Shown: positions 8,797-16,659 of the stretch, piece after piece | How positions within the stretch are numbered: the stretch's first letter is position 1 | How the letters are laid out: each line of letters starts with the position of its first letter | Source of the DNA: Bradyrhizobium forestalis | GTDB taxonomy: Bacteria; Pseudomonadota; Alphaproteobacteria; Rhizobiales; Xanthobacteraceae | NCBI RefSeq assembly: GCF_002795245.1 | Contig: NZ_PGVG01000028.1 | Location: forward strand, 30,292 to 94,291 | Length of the DNA: 64,000 nucleotides | Direction: 5' to 3' | The notes under the pieces: model-generated | Database searches by the model: none | Seen by the model: the letters and a program-made list of their open reading frames with translations, nothing else | Told to the model about the DNA's origin: nothing | Program-made: the position numbers and the translations under genes

Positions 8797-9650
8797 CGCG
8801 CCAGCCGCAATGTGCCGCGGGCAAAACGGCGTTCGAGCAGCATCTGCAGCGGCGTCAGGATCGAGACCACGAGCAGGTACCAGAGCCCGGCGACGATCAG
8901 GAGTTCGATCACGCGGGAGTTGGCGTAGTAGATGTTCTCGGCGTTGTGCAGCAACTCCGGATACTGGATCACGCTCGCGAGCGAGGTCGCCTTCACCATG
9001 CCGATGAACTCGTTGCCGAGCGGCGGGATCACCACGCGCATCGCCTGCGGCAGCACGATCCGGCGCAGCGCGCGCAGCCGTCCCATGCCGATCGCCTGCG
9101 CCGCCTCGTACTGCCCGATGTCGACCGACAGCATGCCGGCGCGCATCACTTCGGAGGTGTAGGCGCCCTGGTTGATGCCGAGCCCGAGCAGCGCGGCGAG
9201 GAACGGCGTCATGACGTCGACGGCGCGCGCAGTCCACACGCCGGGAATGCCGATGGTCGGAAACACCAGCGCGAGGTTGAACCAGAGCAGCAGTTGCAGG
9301 ATCAGCGGGGTACCGCGGAACAGCCAGGTGTAGCCGGCCGCCACTGACTTCAGCACCGGATTGGGCGACAGCCGCATGATCGCGACGACGATGCCGAGCA
9401 AGATGCCGAGCATCATCGCCAGCACCGCCATCACCATGGTGTTGACGATGCCCTCGAGGATGACCTTTGCGGTCAGGAAGCGGCTGACATAGGACCATTC
9501 GATCTGGCCGTTCGCAAAGGCGCGCGCAATCGCCGCCAGCACGAGGATGATCAGGGCCGCGCTGATCCAGCGAAACCAGTGCGGCTCGCGCGCGATCCGC
9601 ATGCCCGACAGATCGGGAAAACCTTGCGCGAGTGCCGGCGCCGGCTTCAT
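8793..9650 (-). CDS. amino acid-type ABC transporter permease (HisM/GlnP-like)
   Basis: This 285-residue integral membrane protein has an N-terminal helix (WISAALIILVLAAIARAF) and the permease domain with at least four further hydrophobic segments. The EAA loop that contacts the ATPase reads QYEAAQAIGMGRLRALRRIVLPQAMRVVIPP. The family signature GTPLILQLLLWF is also present. It is the only permease in the block, so it may work as a homodimer. ATG 9650 is the start because it overlaps the upstream binding-protein stop (ATGA). Upstream in-frame codons fall inside that gene. Confidence 0.92.
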   Translation of the reverse strand: MKPAPALAQGFPDLSGMRIAREPHWFRWISAALIILVLAAIARAFANGQIEWSYVSRFLTAKVILEGIVNTMVMAVLAMMLGILLGIVVAIMRLSPNPVLKSVAAGYTWLFRGTPLILQLLLWFNLALVFPTIGIPGVWTARAVDVMTPFLAALLGLGINQGAYTSEVMRAGMLSVDIGQYEAAQAIGMGRLRALRRIVLPQAMRVVIPPLGNEFIGMVKATSLASVIQYPELLHNAENIYYANSRVIELLIVAGLWYLLVVSILTPLQMLLERRFARGTLRLAR

Positions 9651-10474
9651 TGCGGCGCCGCATTGAGCATGGGCTGGGCCACCGCATTGGCTCCTAAGCC
9701 CCATTTGTCGAGAATGGCTTTATAGGAGCCGTCGGCAATCATGGCGGCGAGCTTCTCCGTCACCACCTCGCGCAAGGCGGCATCGTCCTTGCGGAACATG
9801 ATGCCCTGGTAGCCTTTGGCGAAGGCCTCGCCGACGATGCGGTATTTGCCGGGCTCCTGCGTCTGCGCATAGGGCAGCGTCTCACTGCCCTGCACGGCGG
9901 CGTCGATGCGGCCCTGCTTGAGCTGATTGCGGACGTCGATCGAGTTCTCGCCCGGAACATACTGAATCGCCGGCTTGCCGGCCGGCTCGCAATTCTGCTT
10001 GCTCCACTTCTCGATCTCGACCGGGAAACTGGTGCTGCGTGTGGTGCCGACTTTTTTGCCGCAGAGATCAGTCGCGTCCTTGGCGGCGTTGTCCGCCATC
10101 ACGAAGAACTGCGGGCCGGTCGCGAGGTAGTCGACGAAATCAGCGGTCTCGCGCCGCGAGGCGCGATCCGAGATGCCGGAGATGATGAAGTCGGCGCGCC
10201 TGGTCTGGAGCGCGGGGATCAGCTCGGCGAATGGCGTCTCGCTCCAGACGATCTTGAGCCCGCCGAGCCGCTTGGCGAGCTCATTGGCGAGGTCGATGTC
10301 GAGCCCGACCAGATCGTTGGTCGCAGGATCGCGATATTCCATCGGCGCGTAAGTGGAGTTGACTGTGAGCTTGAGCGTACCCGCCTGCTTGATCTCCGCC
10401 GGAAGCTCGGCGGCTTGCGCGGAGGTCACCGCAGCCAGCGTAGCAACAGCGAGAGAAAATGAGAGGCGCGTCAT
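9647..10474 (-). CDS. polar amino acid-type ABC transporter substrate-binding protein (SBP_bac_3), copy 1
   Basis: The 275-residue product has a signal peptide cleaved near TSAQA and the family 3 binding-protein fold (YAPMEYRDPATNDLVGLDID, ISGISDRASRRETADFVDY, QGRIDAAVQGSETLPY). It is clearly paralogous to the protein at 7200-8015, including two cysteines (LCGKKVG and QNCEP), so one permease/ATPase pair is flanked by two related receptors. ATG 10474 is preceded by a strong AAAGGAG seven bases upstream. A second ATG at 10492 is also in frame and has its own copy-like upstream sequence (see the repeat at 10475-10523). The ligand is unknown. Confidence 0.9.
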   Translation of the reverse strand: MTRLSFSLAVATLAAVTSAQAAELPAEIKQAGTLKLTVNSTYAPMEYRDPATNDLVGLDIDLANELAKRLGGLKIVWSETPFAELIPALQTRRADFIISGISDRASRRETADFVDYLATGPQFFVMADNAAKDATDLCGKKVGTTRSTSFPVEIEKWSKQNCEPAGKPAIQYVPGENSIDVRNQLKQGRIDAAVQGSETLPYAQTQEPGKYRIVGEAFAKGYQGIMFRKDDAALREVVTEKLAAMIADGSYKAILDKWGLGANAVAQPMLNAAPQ

Positions 10475-10523
10475 GTCAGCTCCTTTGCCCATGTCAGCTC
10501 TTTAGCGTCAGCTCCTTTGCCAG
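10475..10523 (-). repeat. imperfect direct repeat carrying duplicated Shine-Dalgarno units
   Basis: Upstream of the binding-protein start the + strand reads gtcagctcctttgccc, then gtcagctctttagc, then gtcagctcctttgccagc. Read on the coding strand, these are three related units. Two contain AAAGGAGCTGAC and the middle one is degenerate (AAAGAGCTGAC). Two of the units precede an in-frame ATG (10474 and 10492). This looks like a small tandem duplication of a ribosome-binding region. Confidence 0.7.
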
Positions 10524-10538
10524 CGCCGTGCCGCTTGC

Positions 10539-11495
10539 TCAGTCGGCGTCGAGAACGGCCGGCTCGATCACGCCGGCGCGTTCGGTGATCACCCTGTATT
10601 GCTCCGGCCGCCGGTGGGCGGCGAAATTGAACATCTTGTCCTTGCCCTGGCGGCAGAGGTCGAGATCGATATCGGCGACGATCACCTCGTCAGCGAGCGT
10701 TTGCGCCTGGGCGACGATGCGGCCGTTGGGATCGACGATGCAGGAGCCGCCGATCAGCCCGGAACCGTCCTCTTCGCCCGCCTTCGCCACCGAGATCGCC
10801 CAGGTCGCGTTCATGTAGGCGTTGGCCTGCGTCACCAATGTCGAGTGAAAAGTGCGGAGCGCGCCGTCTTCCGTCGTGCCGCCATTGGGGTCATAGGCCG
10901 CCGAATTGTAGCCAATACAGACGAGCTCGACGCCCTGCAGGCCGAGCACGCGCCAGGACTCCGGCCAGCGGCGGTCGTTGCAGATCATCATGCCCATGAT
11001 GGCGTGAGCCCAGGCCGAGCCGGCCCGGAAGGCGGGAAAGCCGAGGTCGCCATATTCGAAATAGCGCTTCTCGAGCTGCTGATAGCGTCCGCCCGGCCGC
11101 GGCTCGACCGAGCCCGGCAGGTGCACCTTGCGATAGCGGCCGAGAATCTCGCCGTCGCGATCGACGAGGATCGCGCAATTGTAGCGGCGGCCGTCCGGCG
11201 TCAGCTCGGCATAGCCGACATAGAAGCCGACGCGCAGCGCACGTGCGCGGTCGAACAGCTTTGCCACTGCCGGATTCGGCATGCTGCGCTCGAAATACCG
11301 GTCGAGCGCCTCGCCTTCGAGCAGCCAGCGCGGAAAGAAGGTGGTGAAAGCAAGCTCCGGAAACACCACGAGGCTGGCGCCGCGGCCGGCGGCCTCCTCC
11401 AGCAATGCGAGCATCCGCGCCAGCGTATGCTGGCGCGAATCTGCTTTTTGCGTCGGCCCCATCTGAGCGGCGGCGGCGCGAAGGACACGAACCAA
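10539..11495 (-). CDS. N-carbamoyl-D-amino acid hydrolase-like nitrilase-superfamily amidohydrolase
   Basis: The 318-residue enzyme has the carbon-nitrogen hydrolase triad: E47 in VFPELAF, K123 in RYRKVHLPG and C172 in MMICNDRRWPE. The spacing and the ICNDRRWPE sequence match the D-carbamoylase branch, which hydrolyses N-carbamoyl-D-amino acids to D-amino acid, CO2 and ammonia. I chose TTG 11495 because GGAGG lies five bases upstream and the resulting E47/C172 numbering fits the known enzymes. An in-frame TTG at 11507 would overlap that ribosome site. The gene leads the leftward operon that includes the importer, deacetylase and racemase, and is divergent from a LysR gene. A beta-ureidopropionase-like role on another carbamoyl compound cannot be excluded. 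Confidence 0.88.
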   Translation of the reverse strand: MVRVLRAAAAQMGPTQKADSRQHTLARMLALLEEAAGRGASLVVFPELAFTTFFPRWLLEGEALDRYFERSMPNPAVAKLFDRARALRVGFYVGYAELTPDGRRYNCAILVDRDGEILGRYRKVHLPGSVEPRPGGRYQQLEKRYFEYGDLGFPAFRAGSAWAHAIMGMMICNDRRWPESWRVLGLQGVELVCIGYNSAAYDPNGGTTEDGALRTFHSTLVTQANAYMNATWAISVAKAGEEDGSGLIGGSCIVDPNGRIVAQAQTLADEVIVADIDLDLCRQGKDKMFNFAAHRRPEQYRVITERAGVIEPAVLDAD

Positions 11496-11606
11496 GACTG
11501 CCTCCAATCTGTGCGCAGTGCTGCCTCAATGGGCTGATGAACCCTTTGATGCGACGCGCAAATCCGCTGCCATTACGGGTGAGTGGGGCTGCAAAATCAA
11601 TTCGCT

Positions 11607-11636
11607 TTGCTATGATGTTTTGGTCCAGAGTATAAT
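11607..11636 (+). promoter_or_regulatory. candidate sigma-70 promoter for the LysR gene at 11647
   Basis: A consensus -10 (TATAAT at 11631-11636) is preceded by TTGCTA at 11607-11612 with an 18-base spacer. It lies only ten bases before ATG 11647, and no Shine-Dalgarno is visible, so the transcript would be nearly leaderless. The 151-base divergent region between the carbamoylase and LysR starts should also hold LysR binding sites, which I could not single out. Confidence 0.35.
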
Positions 11637-11646
11637 CGCCAGTGAT

Positions 11647-12573
11647 ATGAACCTGCGTCAGCTCGAGATCCTCCGTGCCGTCATCCGCCACCGCACCACG
11701 GTTGCGGCGGCGGACGAGCTGGCGCTGTCGCAGCCCGCGGTCAGCAATGCGCTGAAGACGATGGAGACGCAGGCGGGCTTCGCGCTGTTCGAGCGCGTCA
11801 ACAACCGGCTGTTTCCGACCGTAGAAGCGATGGCGCTCTACAAGGAGAGCGAGGCGATCTTCGCGCTGCACGCAAAGCTCGAGAACCGCGTGCGCGATCT
11901 GCGCGAGAACCGGTCCGGGCATCTCGCCATCGTGGCGACGCCGCCGCTCGCCTACAGCATCATTCCCTCCGCACTGTCAGGGTTCCTGCGCCGCCGCCCG
12001 GAGACGCGCATGTTCTTCGACGTGCGCCGCTACGAGGGCATCATCGAGGGTGTGCTGAGCCGCGTCGCCGAGCTCGGCTTCGCGCTCGGGCTGACGCATC
12101 ATCCGGGCATCGCGCATGAGGTGGTGCATACCGGCGAGATGGTGTGCGTGCTGCCGCCGCAGCATCCGCTCGCGGAACGGCCGGTGATCTCGGCCGCGGA
12201 CCTGTCCGGCCTGCCCTTCATCGGGCTCGAGCGCGGTACGCGGCTGGGCGAAGCCGTGCGCGACAGCTTTGCCCGCGCCGGCGCGCCGTTCCGGCCGACG
12301 GTCGAGGTGCGCTACTGCAACACGGCCTGCGTGCTCGCGGCCGCCGGCGTCGGCGCTGCCGTGGTCGATCCCTTCTCGCCGCGCCAGAACGGCGGCAGCG
12401 GCCTCGTCGTCCGTCCGTTCGCGCCGACGACGCAGGCGGTCGCCTATATGCTATGGTCGGAAGCCGAGCCGCTGTCGCGTCTGGCCAAGGCCTTTCTCAA
12501 CGAGGTCCGTAAGCAAAGCGCTCTGCTTGAGCGCACAGCGCCGCACCAGCAACATGGTGCAGAAAGCGGCTGA
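11647..12573 (+). CDS. LysR-family transcriptional regulator
   Basis: This 308-residue LysR protein begins MNLRQLEILRAVIRHRTTV. The helix-turn-helix ends at LSQPAVSNALKTME, and the effector domain starts near residue 90 (RSGHLAIVATPPLAY). Residues 44 codons upstream are open but unlike the family, so ATG 11647 is the start. It is divergent from the N-carbamoyl hydrolase gene and is the most likely regulator of the leftward importer/hydrolase operon. The effector would then be a pathway intermediate. Its sequence is only loosely similar to the LysR protein at 1341, so the two probably respond to different ligands. Confidence 0.92.
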   Translation: MNLRQLEILRAVIRHRTTVAAADELALSQPAVSNALKTMETQAGFALFERVNNRLFPTVEAMALYKESEAIFALHAKLENRVRDLRENRSGHLAIVATPPLAYSIIPSALSGFLRRRPETRMFFDVRRYEGIIEGVLSRVAELGFALGLTHHPGIAHEVVHTGEMVCVLPPQHPLAERPVISAADLSGLPFIGLERGTRLGEAVRDSFARAGAPFRPTVEVRYCNTACVLAAAGVGAAVVDPFSPRQNGGSGLVVRPFAPTTQAVAYMLWSEAEPLSRLAKAFLNEVRKQSALLERTAPHQQHGAESG

Positions 12574-12612
12574 GCTTCCGATCACACGCGCAACCTTTGG
12601 CCTGGGGAGCAC

Positions 12613-13317
12613 ATGGCACGCATCACCATCATCGAGACTGGGCTCGTTCCTCAAAAATATCGCGAGCGCCACGGCTCGTTTCCGGACATGTTCGCGCGCA
12701 TGATCCGCGCCGAGGACCCCACAGCCGCGGTCGACGTCATCAGCATCCCGAATGGCGATGCGCTCCCCGACCCGCGCAAGGTGGAGGCCGTCCTGATCAC
12801 CGGCGCCGCCGCCGGCGTCTATGACGAACTGGACTGGATGGCCCCGCTGGAGGATTTCGTGCGCGCTGCCTACAGCAACAAGACACCGATGGTCGGTGTC
12901 TGCTTCGGCCATCAACTGATCGCGCAGGCGCTCGGCGGCACCGTGCGCAAATCCGAGAAGGGCTGGGGCATCGGCCGCCACGTCTATCAGGTGCTGCCGG
13001 AGAACGGCGTCGTCGACGGCGAAGCGGTCGCGATCGCCGCCTCGCATCAGGACCAGGTGATCGATCCGCCTGATGATGCGCTCACGATCCTCTCGTCCGA
13101 ATTCACCCCGCATGCCGGCCTGCTCTACGCCAACGGCACCACGCTGACCGTGCAGCCGCATCCGGAGTTCGACGTGGAGTTCGCGCAAGTGTGCTGCGAT
13201 CTCCGCGACGGCAAGGCGCCGGACGAGGTCGTGGCGACGGCGCGGGCATCGCTGGCGGAGCCGATGGATAATGTGAAGCTCGGTGGGGCGATTGCGAGGT
13301 TTCTGGCGCGGCGGTGA
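12613..13317 (+). CDS. class I glutamine amidotransferase-like protein
   Basis: The 234-residue protein has the GATase1 fold. The nucleophile Cys lies in the elbow GVCFGHQLIAQALGG (about residues 95-109), and the His/Glu pair is QPHPEF near residue 180. It has no synthetase domain, so it is not GuaA itself. Stand-alone members include GMP synthase-like amidotransferases, gamma-glutamyl hydrolases such as PuuD, and proteins of unknown role. It follows the LysR gene by 39 bases in the same direction, so they may be cotranscribed. Whether it belongs to the ureide/carbamoyl pathway is only a positional inference. Confidence 0.82.
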   Translation: MARITIIETGLVPQKYRERHGSFPDMFARMIRAEDPTAAVDVISIPNGDALPDPRKVEAVLITGAAAGVYDELDWMAPLEDFVRAAYSNKTPMVGVCFGHQLIAQALGGTVRKSEKGWGIGRHVYQVLPENGVVDGEAVAIAASHQDQVIDPPDDALTILSSEFTPHAGLLYANGTTLTVQPHPEFDVEFAQVCCDLRDGKAPDEVVATARASLAEPMDNVKLGGAIARFLARR

Positions 13318-13319
13318 TT

Positions 13320-13473
13320 TCACCTCGCCCCGCTTGCGGGGAGAGGTCGGATTGCATCGAAGATGCAATCCGGGTGAGGGGGACTCTCCGCGAGTCCAAC
13401 TGTTACCGAATTTGCTGAGGCAGCCCCTCACCCCAACCCTCTCCCCGTAAGAACGGGGAGAGGGAGAAGAAAC
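13320..13473. repeat. intergenic composite hairpin repeat, family D copy 3
   Basis: This is the same composite as at 2262-2418 in inverted orientation. A CCCCGCTTGCGGGG hairpin near 13328 is followed by gagaggtcggat and a small hairpin ATTGCATcgaagATGCAAT. Then come gggtgaggg and, at the right end, gcagcccctcaccccaaccctctccccgtaagaacgggg. It fills the gap between two convergent genes. Confidence 0.75.
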
Positions 13474-13476
13474 AGC

Positions 13477-13944
13477 TCAGAACGGATCCGTTCCCAGCCC
13501 CGGCACATCGGCCGGCCGCGGGCCCGGTGCAGCCCAGTGAAATCGGCGATCCTTCTCGGCAATCGCGATGTCGTTGATCGAGGCCTCGCGCCGCTTCATC
13601 AAACCGTGCTCGTCGAACTCCCACTGCTCGTTGCCGTAGGAGCGATACCACTGGCCGCCGGTGTCATGCCATTCGTACTGGAAGCGCACGGCGATGCGGT
13701 TGCCGTCGAAGGCCCAGAGGTCCTTGATCAGGCGATAGTCCTGCTCCTTCTCCCATTTGCGGGTGAGGAAGGCGACGATGGCTTCGCGGCCCTGAAAAAC
13801 TTCCGAACGATTGCGCCAGCGGCTGTCCTCGGTATAGGCGAGCGACACGCGCACCGGATCGCGCGAATTCCAGGCGTCCTCGGCCATGCGGGCCTTTTGC
13901 GCGGCGGTCTCGCGGGTGAAGGGTGGAAGCGGCGGGCGCGACAT
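13477..13944 (-). CDS. DUF1348 (SnoaL/NTF2-like) family protein
   Basis: The 155-residue product matches the DUF1348 group of the NTF2-like fold. It shows AEDAWNSRDPVRVSLAYTED near the N terminus, WRNRSEVFQGREAIVAFL in the middle, and RFQYEWHDTGGQWYRSYGNEQW, WEFDEHGLMKRREASINDI in the second half. Proteins with this fold form a small cone-shaped barrel with a pocket; many are enzymes or binding proteins of unknown substrate. There is no signal peptide. The gene stands alone on the minus strand downstream of ybgC, separated by 94 bases. No specific function can be assigned. Confidence 0.85.
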   Translation of the reverse strand: MSRPPLPPFTRETAAQKARMAEDAWNSRDPVRVSLAYTEDSRWRNRSEVFQGREAIVAFLTRKWEKEQDYRLIKDLWAFDGNRIAVRFQYEWHDTGGQWYRSYGNEQWEFDEHGLMKRREASINDIAIAEKDRRFHWAAPGPRPADVPGLGTDPF

Positions 13945-14038
13945 GGTGGCCTCATCGGTTGATCGGGGCCGCGAATGTATCGCCGCGATTGGCGGAGTCG
14001 ATAGGCCAGCACAAATCGGGCGATCACTTATCGGGCGA

Positions 14039-14488
14039 TCACGAAATCAAATCGGCTTTCATCAGCGCGCGGATCGACTTCGGGATAGGCTGGGCGCGAC
14101 CGCCGCTGATGAAGGCAACGCGGACCTCGGCTTTTACCAGCACGTCGTCGCCGCGCCGCACCTCCTGCGCCAGCATGATGGAGGCCCCCTTCACCGCGAT
14201 CGGCCAGGTCACGACATCGAGCACGTCGTCCATTCTCGCGGGCTTCAAGAAGTCCAGATGCATCGAACGTACCACGAAGGCGAAGCCGGCGCCTTCCGTC
14301 TCGGTCTGCTCGAACAGCGCCTGCTGCTCGGCGCCCATCAGCCTGAGATGATTGGTGCGTCCGCGCTCCATGTAACGCAGGTAATTGGCGTGATAGACGA
14401 TGCCGGAAAAATCCGTGTCCTCGTAGTAGACGCGGACCTGCATATGGTGGCGGCCGTCGCGGATCTCGCCGTCGAGATGAGCAGTCAC
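14039..14488 (-). CDS. ybgC: acyl-CoA thioesterase, YbgC/tol-pal-associated family
   Basis: This 149-residue hotdog-fold protein carries the YbgC signature: the catalytic Asp in RVYYEDTDFSGIVYHANYLRY and ERGRTNHLRLMG. The family hydrolyses acyl-CoA or acyl-ACP thioesters and is usually encoded at the head of tolQRAB-pal. I chose GTG 14488 because AGAGG lies upstream and the extra residues before it are unlike the family. Here tolQ does not follow; a DUF1348 gene and then the catabolic block do. The upstream gene is a metallophosphoesterase, followed further by ruvB. Confidence 0.88.
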   Translation of the reverse strand: MTAHLDGEIRDGRHHMQVRVYYEDTDFSGIVYHANYLRYMERGRTNHLRLMGAEQQALFEQTETEGAGFAFVVRSMHLDFLKPARMDDVLDVVTWPIAVKGASIMLAQEVRRGDDVLVKAEVRVAFISGGRAQPIPKSIRALMKADLIS

Positions 14489-14556
14489 GTCGGAAGCCTC
14501 TTCACTTGTCGGTAACCGGCCCGTTTTGCGCAAAAACAGCCGGACACGCAAGCGCG

Positions 14557-15477
14557 TTAGGACACAACCAGCCCTGATCTTCCCAGCGTCACCTCGACGA
14601 TCTCCGGCGGCACGCCGACGCGGAGCGGCATGATGCTGCAACCGAGGCCGCCCGAGATGATGACGTCGCATTTCAGCCTGACATGACCATAGGCGAGGCG
14701 GACGCCATGCTGCGGCGGAACCGCGGGGGACCAGCCGAGCAGGCGGACCTGACCGCCATGGGTGTGGCCGGACAGTTGCAGCGCGACGCGCGCGGGCACG
14801 CGCGGCGCGATGTTGGGCTCATGCGCGAGCAGAATGATGGGCGCATCATCCGTGACCTTGGCGAGCGTCGCATTGAGATCGTCGGCACCAAAGCGCACCA
14901 TGCTCCGGAAGCGGCGCGCCGGCAGGAAGGCGAGCTGATCGCCGAGCCCGGCGAGCCAGAACGGACGGCCGTCCTTGGTGAGGCGCACGACATCGTTCTC
15001 GTAGACGGGTATGCCGGCCGCCTCCAGCGCACGATGCGCGACGGTCGCCCCCTGCCCGGCCCGCTGCACCGTCCTGTCATCCCAATAATCGTGGTTGCCC
15101 ATGACGGCATGGACGCCGAGCGGCGCCTTGAGGCCGCCCAGCACTCTGGCCCATTCGCTCGACGGGATGATGCGCGTGACCTGGTGCAGGCCGGCGACGT
15201 AATCGCCGAGCAGCACGATGATATCGGCGTTCAGCGCGTTGGTGCGGTCGACGATGGCCTCGATCCGATCCAGCGGCATCCAGGGATCGCAGGCATGGAT
15301 GTCGGCGATGACGGCGATCTTCAGCGGAAGATCCGCCGGCCATTGCCGCGGCGTCGGATGATAGCGGGTGACGCGGAGCCGCAGCATCGGCTCGACGCCG
15401 ACGCCATAGGCCGCGGTCGAAGCCCCGAGGGCGGACAGGGCGCCGATGGAACGGATGAGATGACGGCGCGTGATCAT
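14557..15477 (-). CDS. metallophosphoesterase, YaeI-like, with twin-arginine N terminus
   Basis: The 306-residue protein has the calcineurin-like metal motifs in order: AVIADIHACD near residue 57, VLLGDYVAG near residue 90, MGNHDYWDD near residue 125 and, at the end, LAHEPN and SGHTHGGQ. The N terminus TRRHLIRSIGALSAL looks like a Tat signal or signal anchor, placing the enzyme in the periplasm or at the membrane. YaeI-type members act on phosphodiesters, and some hydrolyse UDP-diacylglucosamine-like substrates. Neither substrate can be fixed here. It lies 68 bases upstream of ybgC on the same strand. Confidence 0.86.
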   Translation of the reverse strand: MITRRHLIRSIGALSALGASTAAYGVGVEPMLRLRVTRYHPTPRQWPADLPLKIAVIADIHACDPWMPLDRIEAIVDRTNALNADIIVLLGDYVAGLHQVTRIIPSSEWARVLGGLKAPLGVHAVMGNHDYWDDRTVQRAGQGATVAHRALEAAGIPVYENDVVRLTKDGRPFWLAGLGDQLAFLPARRFRSMVRFGADDLNATLAKVTDDAPIILLAHEPNIAPRVPARVALQLSGHTHGGQVRLLGWSPAVPPQHGVRLAYGHVRLKCDVIISGGLGCSIMPLRVGVPPEIVEVTLGRSGLVVS

Positions 15478-15606
15478 GGAAGCCCGATGGTGATGCGGCG
15501 TCTTGATGATATCTGATTGGAGCGGAATTGGGGTGCGTTCGTGCAGATCGTCTGCACGAGATTACCGAAAATTCATCAATTCCGGAACGGCGAACGCTTC
15601 AGCAGA

Positions 15607-16659
15607 TCACTCGTCGCTATCATCCGTGCCGAACAGGCCGAACTGTGCCGCCGCATCGCGCGACGGCTCGGCGAGACCGAGATGACGGAAGGCGTGCGAG
15701 GTGAGCAGGCGGCCGCGCGGGGTGCGCTGGAGATAGCCGCACTGGATCAGATAGGGCTCGATGATGTCCTCGATGGCATCGCGCGGCTCGGACAGCGCTG
15801 CAGCCATGGTCTCGACGCCGACCGGGCCGCCGCCATAGTTCATCGCGATAGTCGAGAGATAGCGGCGGTCCATCGCGTCGAGGCCCGCGGCGTCGACCTC
15901 GAGCGCGCTCAGCGCGTGATCGGCAATCTTGCGGTCGATCTTGTCCGCGTCGGCCGCCGAGGCGAAATCGCGCACGCGGCGGAGCAGACGGCCGGCGATG
16001 CGTGGCGTGCCGCGGGCGCGGCGCGCGATCTCGTTGGCGCCGTCAGCGCTCATGCCGACATTGAGCACGCGCGCGCCGCGGCTGACGATGCTCTCCAGCT
16101 CCTCGATGGTGTAGAAATTGAGCCGGACCGGAATGCCGAAGCGGTCGCGCAGGGGATTGGTGAGAAGGCCGGCGCGCGTGGTGGCGCCGACCAGGGTGAA
16201 TTTCGACAGCTCGATCTTCACCGAGCGCGCCGCCGGGCCCTCGCCGATGATGAGGTCGAGCTGAAAGTCCTCCATCGCGGGATAGAGCACCTCTTCCACC
16301 GCCGGGCTGAGGCGATGGATCTCGTCGATGAAGAGCACGTCGCGCTCTTCGAGATTGGTGAGAAGGGCTGCAAGATCGCCGGCCTTAGCGATCACCGGCC
16401 CCGATGTGGCGCGGAAGCCGACGCCGAGCTCCTTGGCCACGATCTGCGCCAGCGTGGTTTTGCCGAGACCGGGGGGACCGACGAACAGTACGTGATCCAG
16501 CGCCTCGCCGCGCTTGCGCGCCGCCTCGATGAAGATCGAGAGATTCTTGCGCGCCTGCTGCTGGCCGACGAAGTCAGACAGCGATTGCGGACGCAGCGCG
16601 GTGTCGCCGACATCGTCGCTGCGGCGCTCGGGCGAGACCATGCGGTTGGGAGTCGTCAT
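15607..16659 (-). CDS. ruvB: Holliday junction branch migration ATPase RuvB
   Basis: RuvB is the hexameric motor that, loaded by RuvA, drives branch migration of Holliday junctions. The 350-residue product is full length with Walker A GPPGLGKTT, Walker B LFIDEIHRL, sensor 1 VGATTRAG, arginine-finger segment NPLRDRFGI and the C-terminal winged helix (GYLQRTPRGRLLT). Its ATG overlaps the stop of a membrane-protein gene (ATGA) that is inserted between ruvA and ruvB, so the whole set ruvC-ruvA-insert-ruvB is one coupled unit. Confidence 0.97.
   Translation of the reverse strand: MTTPNRMVSPERRSDDVGDTALRPQSLSDFVGQQQARKNLSIFIEAARKRGEALDHVLFVGPPGLGKTTLAQIVAKELGVGFRATSGPVIAKAGDLAALLTNLEERDVLFIDEIHRLSPAVEEVLYPAMEDFQLDLIIGEGPAARSVKIELSKFTLVGATTRAGLLTNPLRDRFGIPVRLNFYTIEELESIVSRGARVLNVGMSADGANEIARRARGTPRIAGRLLRRVRDFASAADADKIDRKIADHALSALEVDAAGLDAMDRRYLSTIAMNYGGGPVGVETMAAALSEPRDAIEDIIEPYLIQCGYLQRTPRGRLLTSHAFRHLGLAEPSRDAAAQFGLFGTDDSDE

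Noticed and set aside
12613..13317. GMP synthase (guaA)
   Set aside because: Only the glutamine amidotransferase domain is present; the ATP-pyrophosphatase and dimerisation domains are absent.
15541..15557. Hairpin GTGCAGatcgtCTGCAC downstream of ruvB as a terminator
   Set aside because: The stem is only six base pairs and no T-run follows on the ruvB strand, so it was not called.
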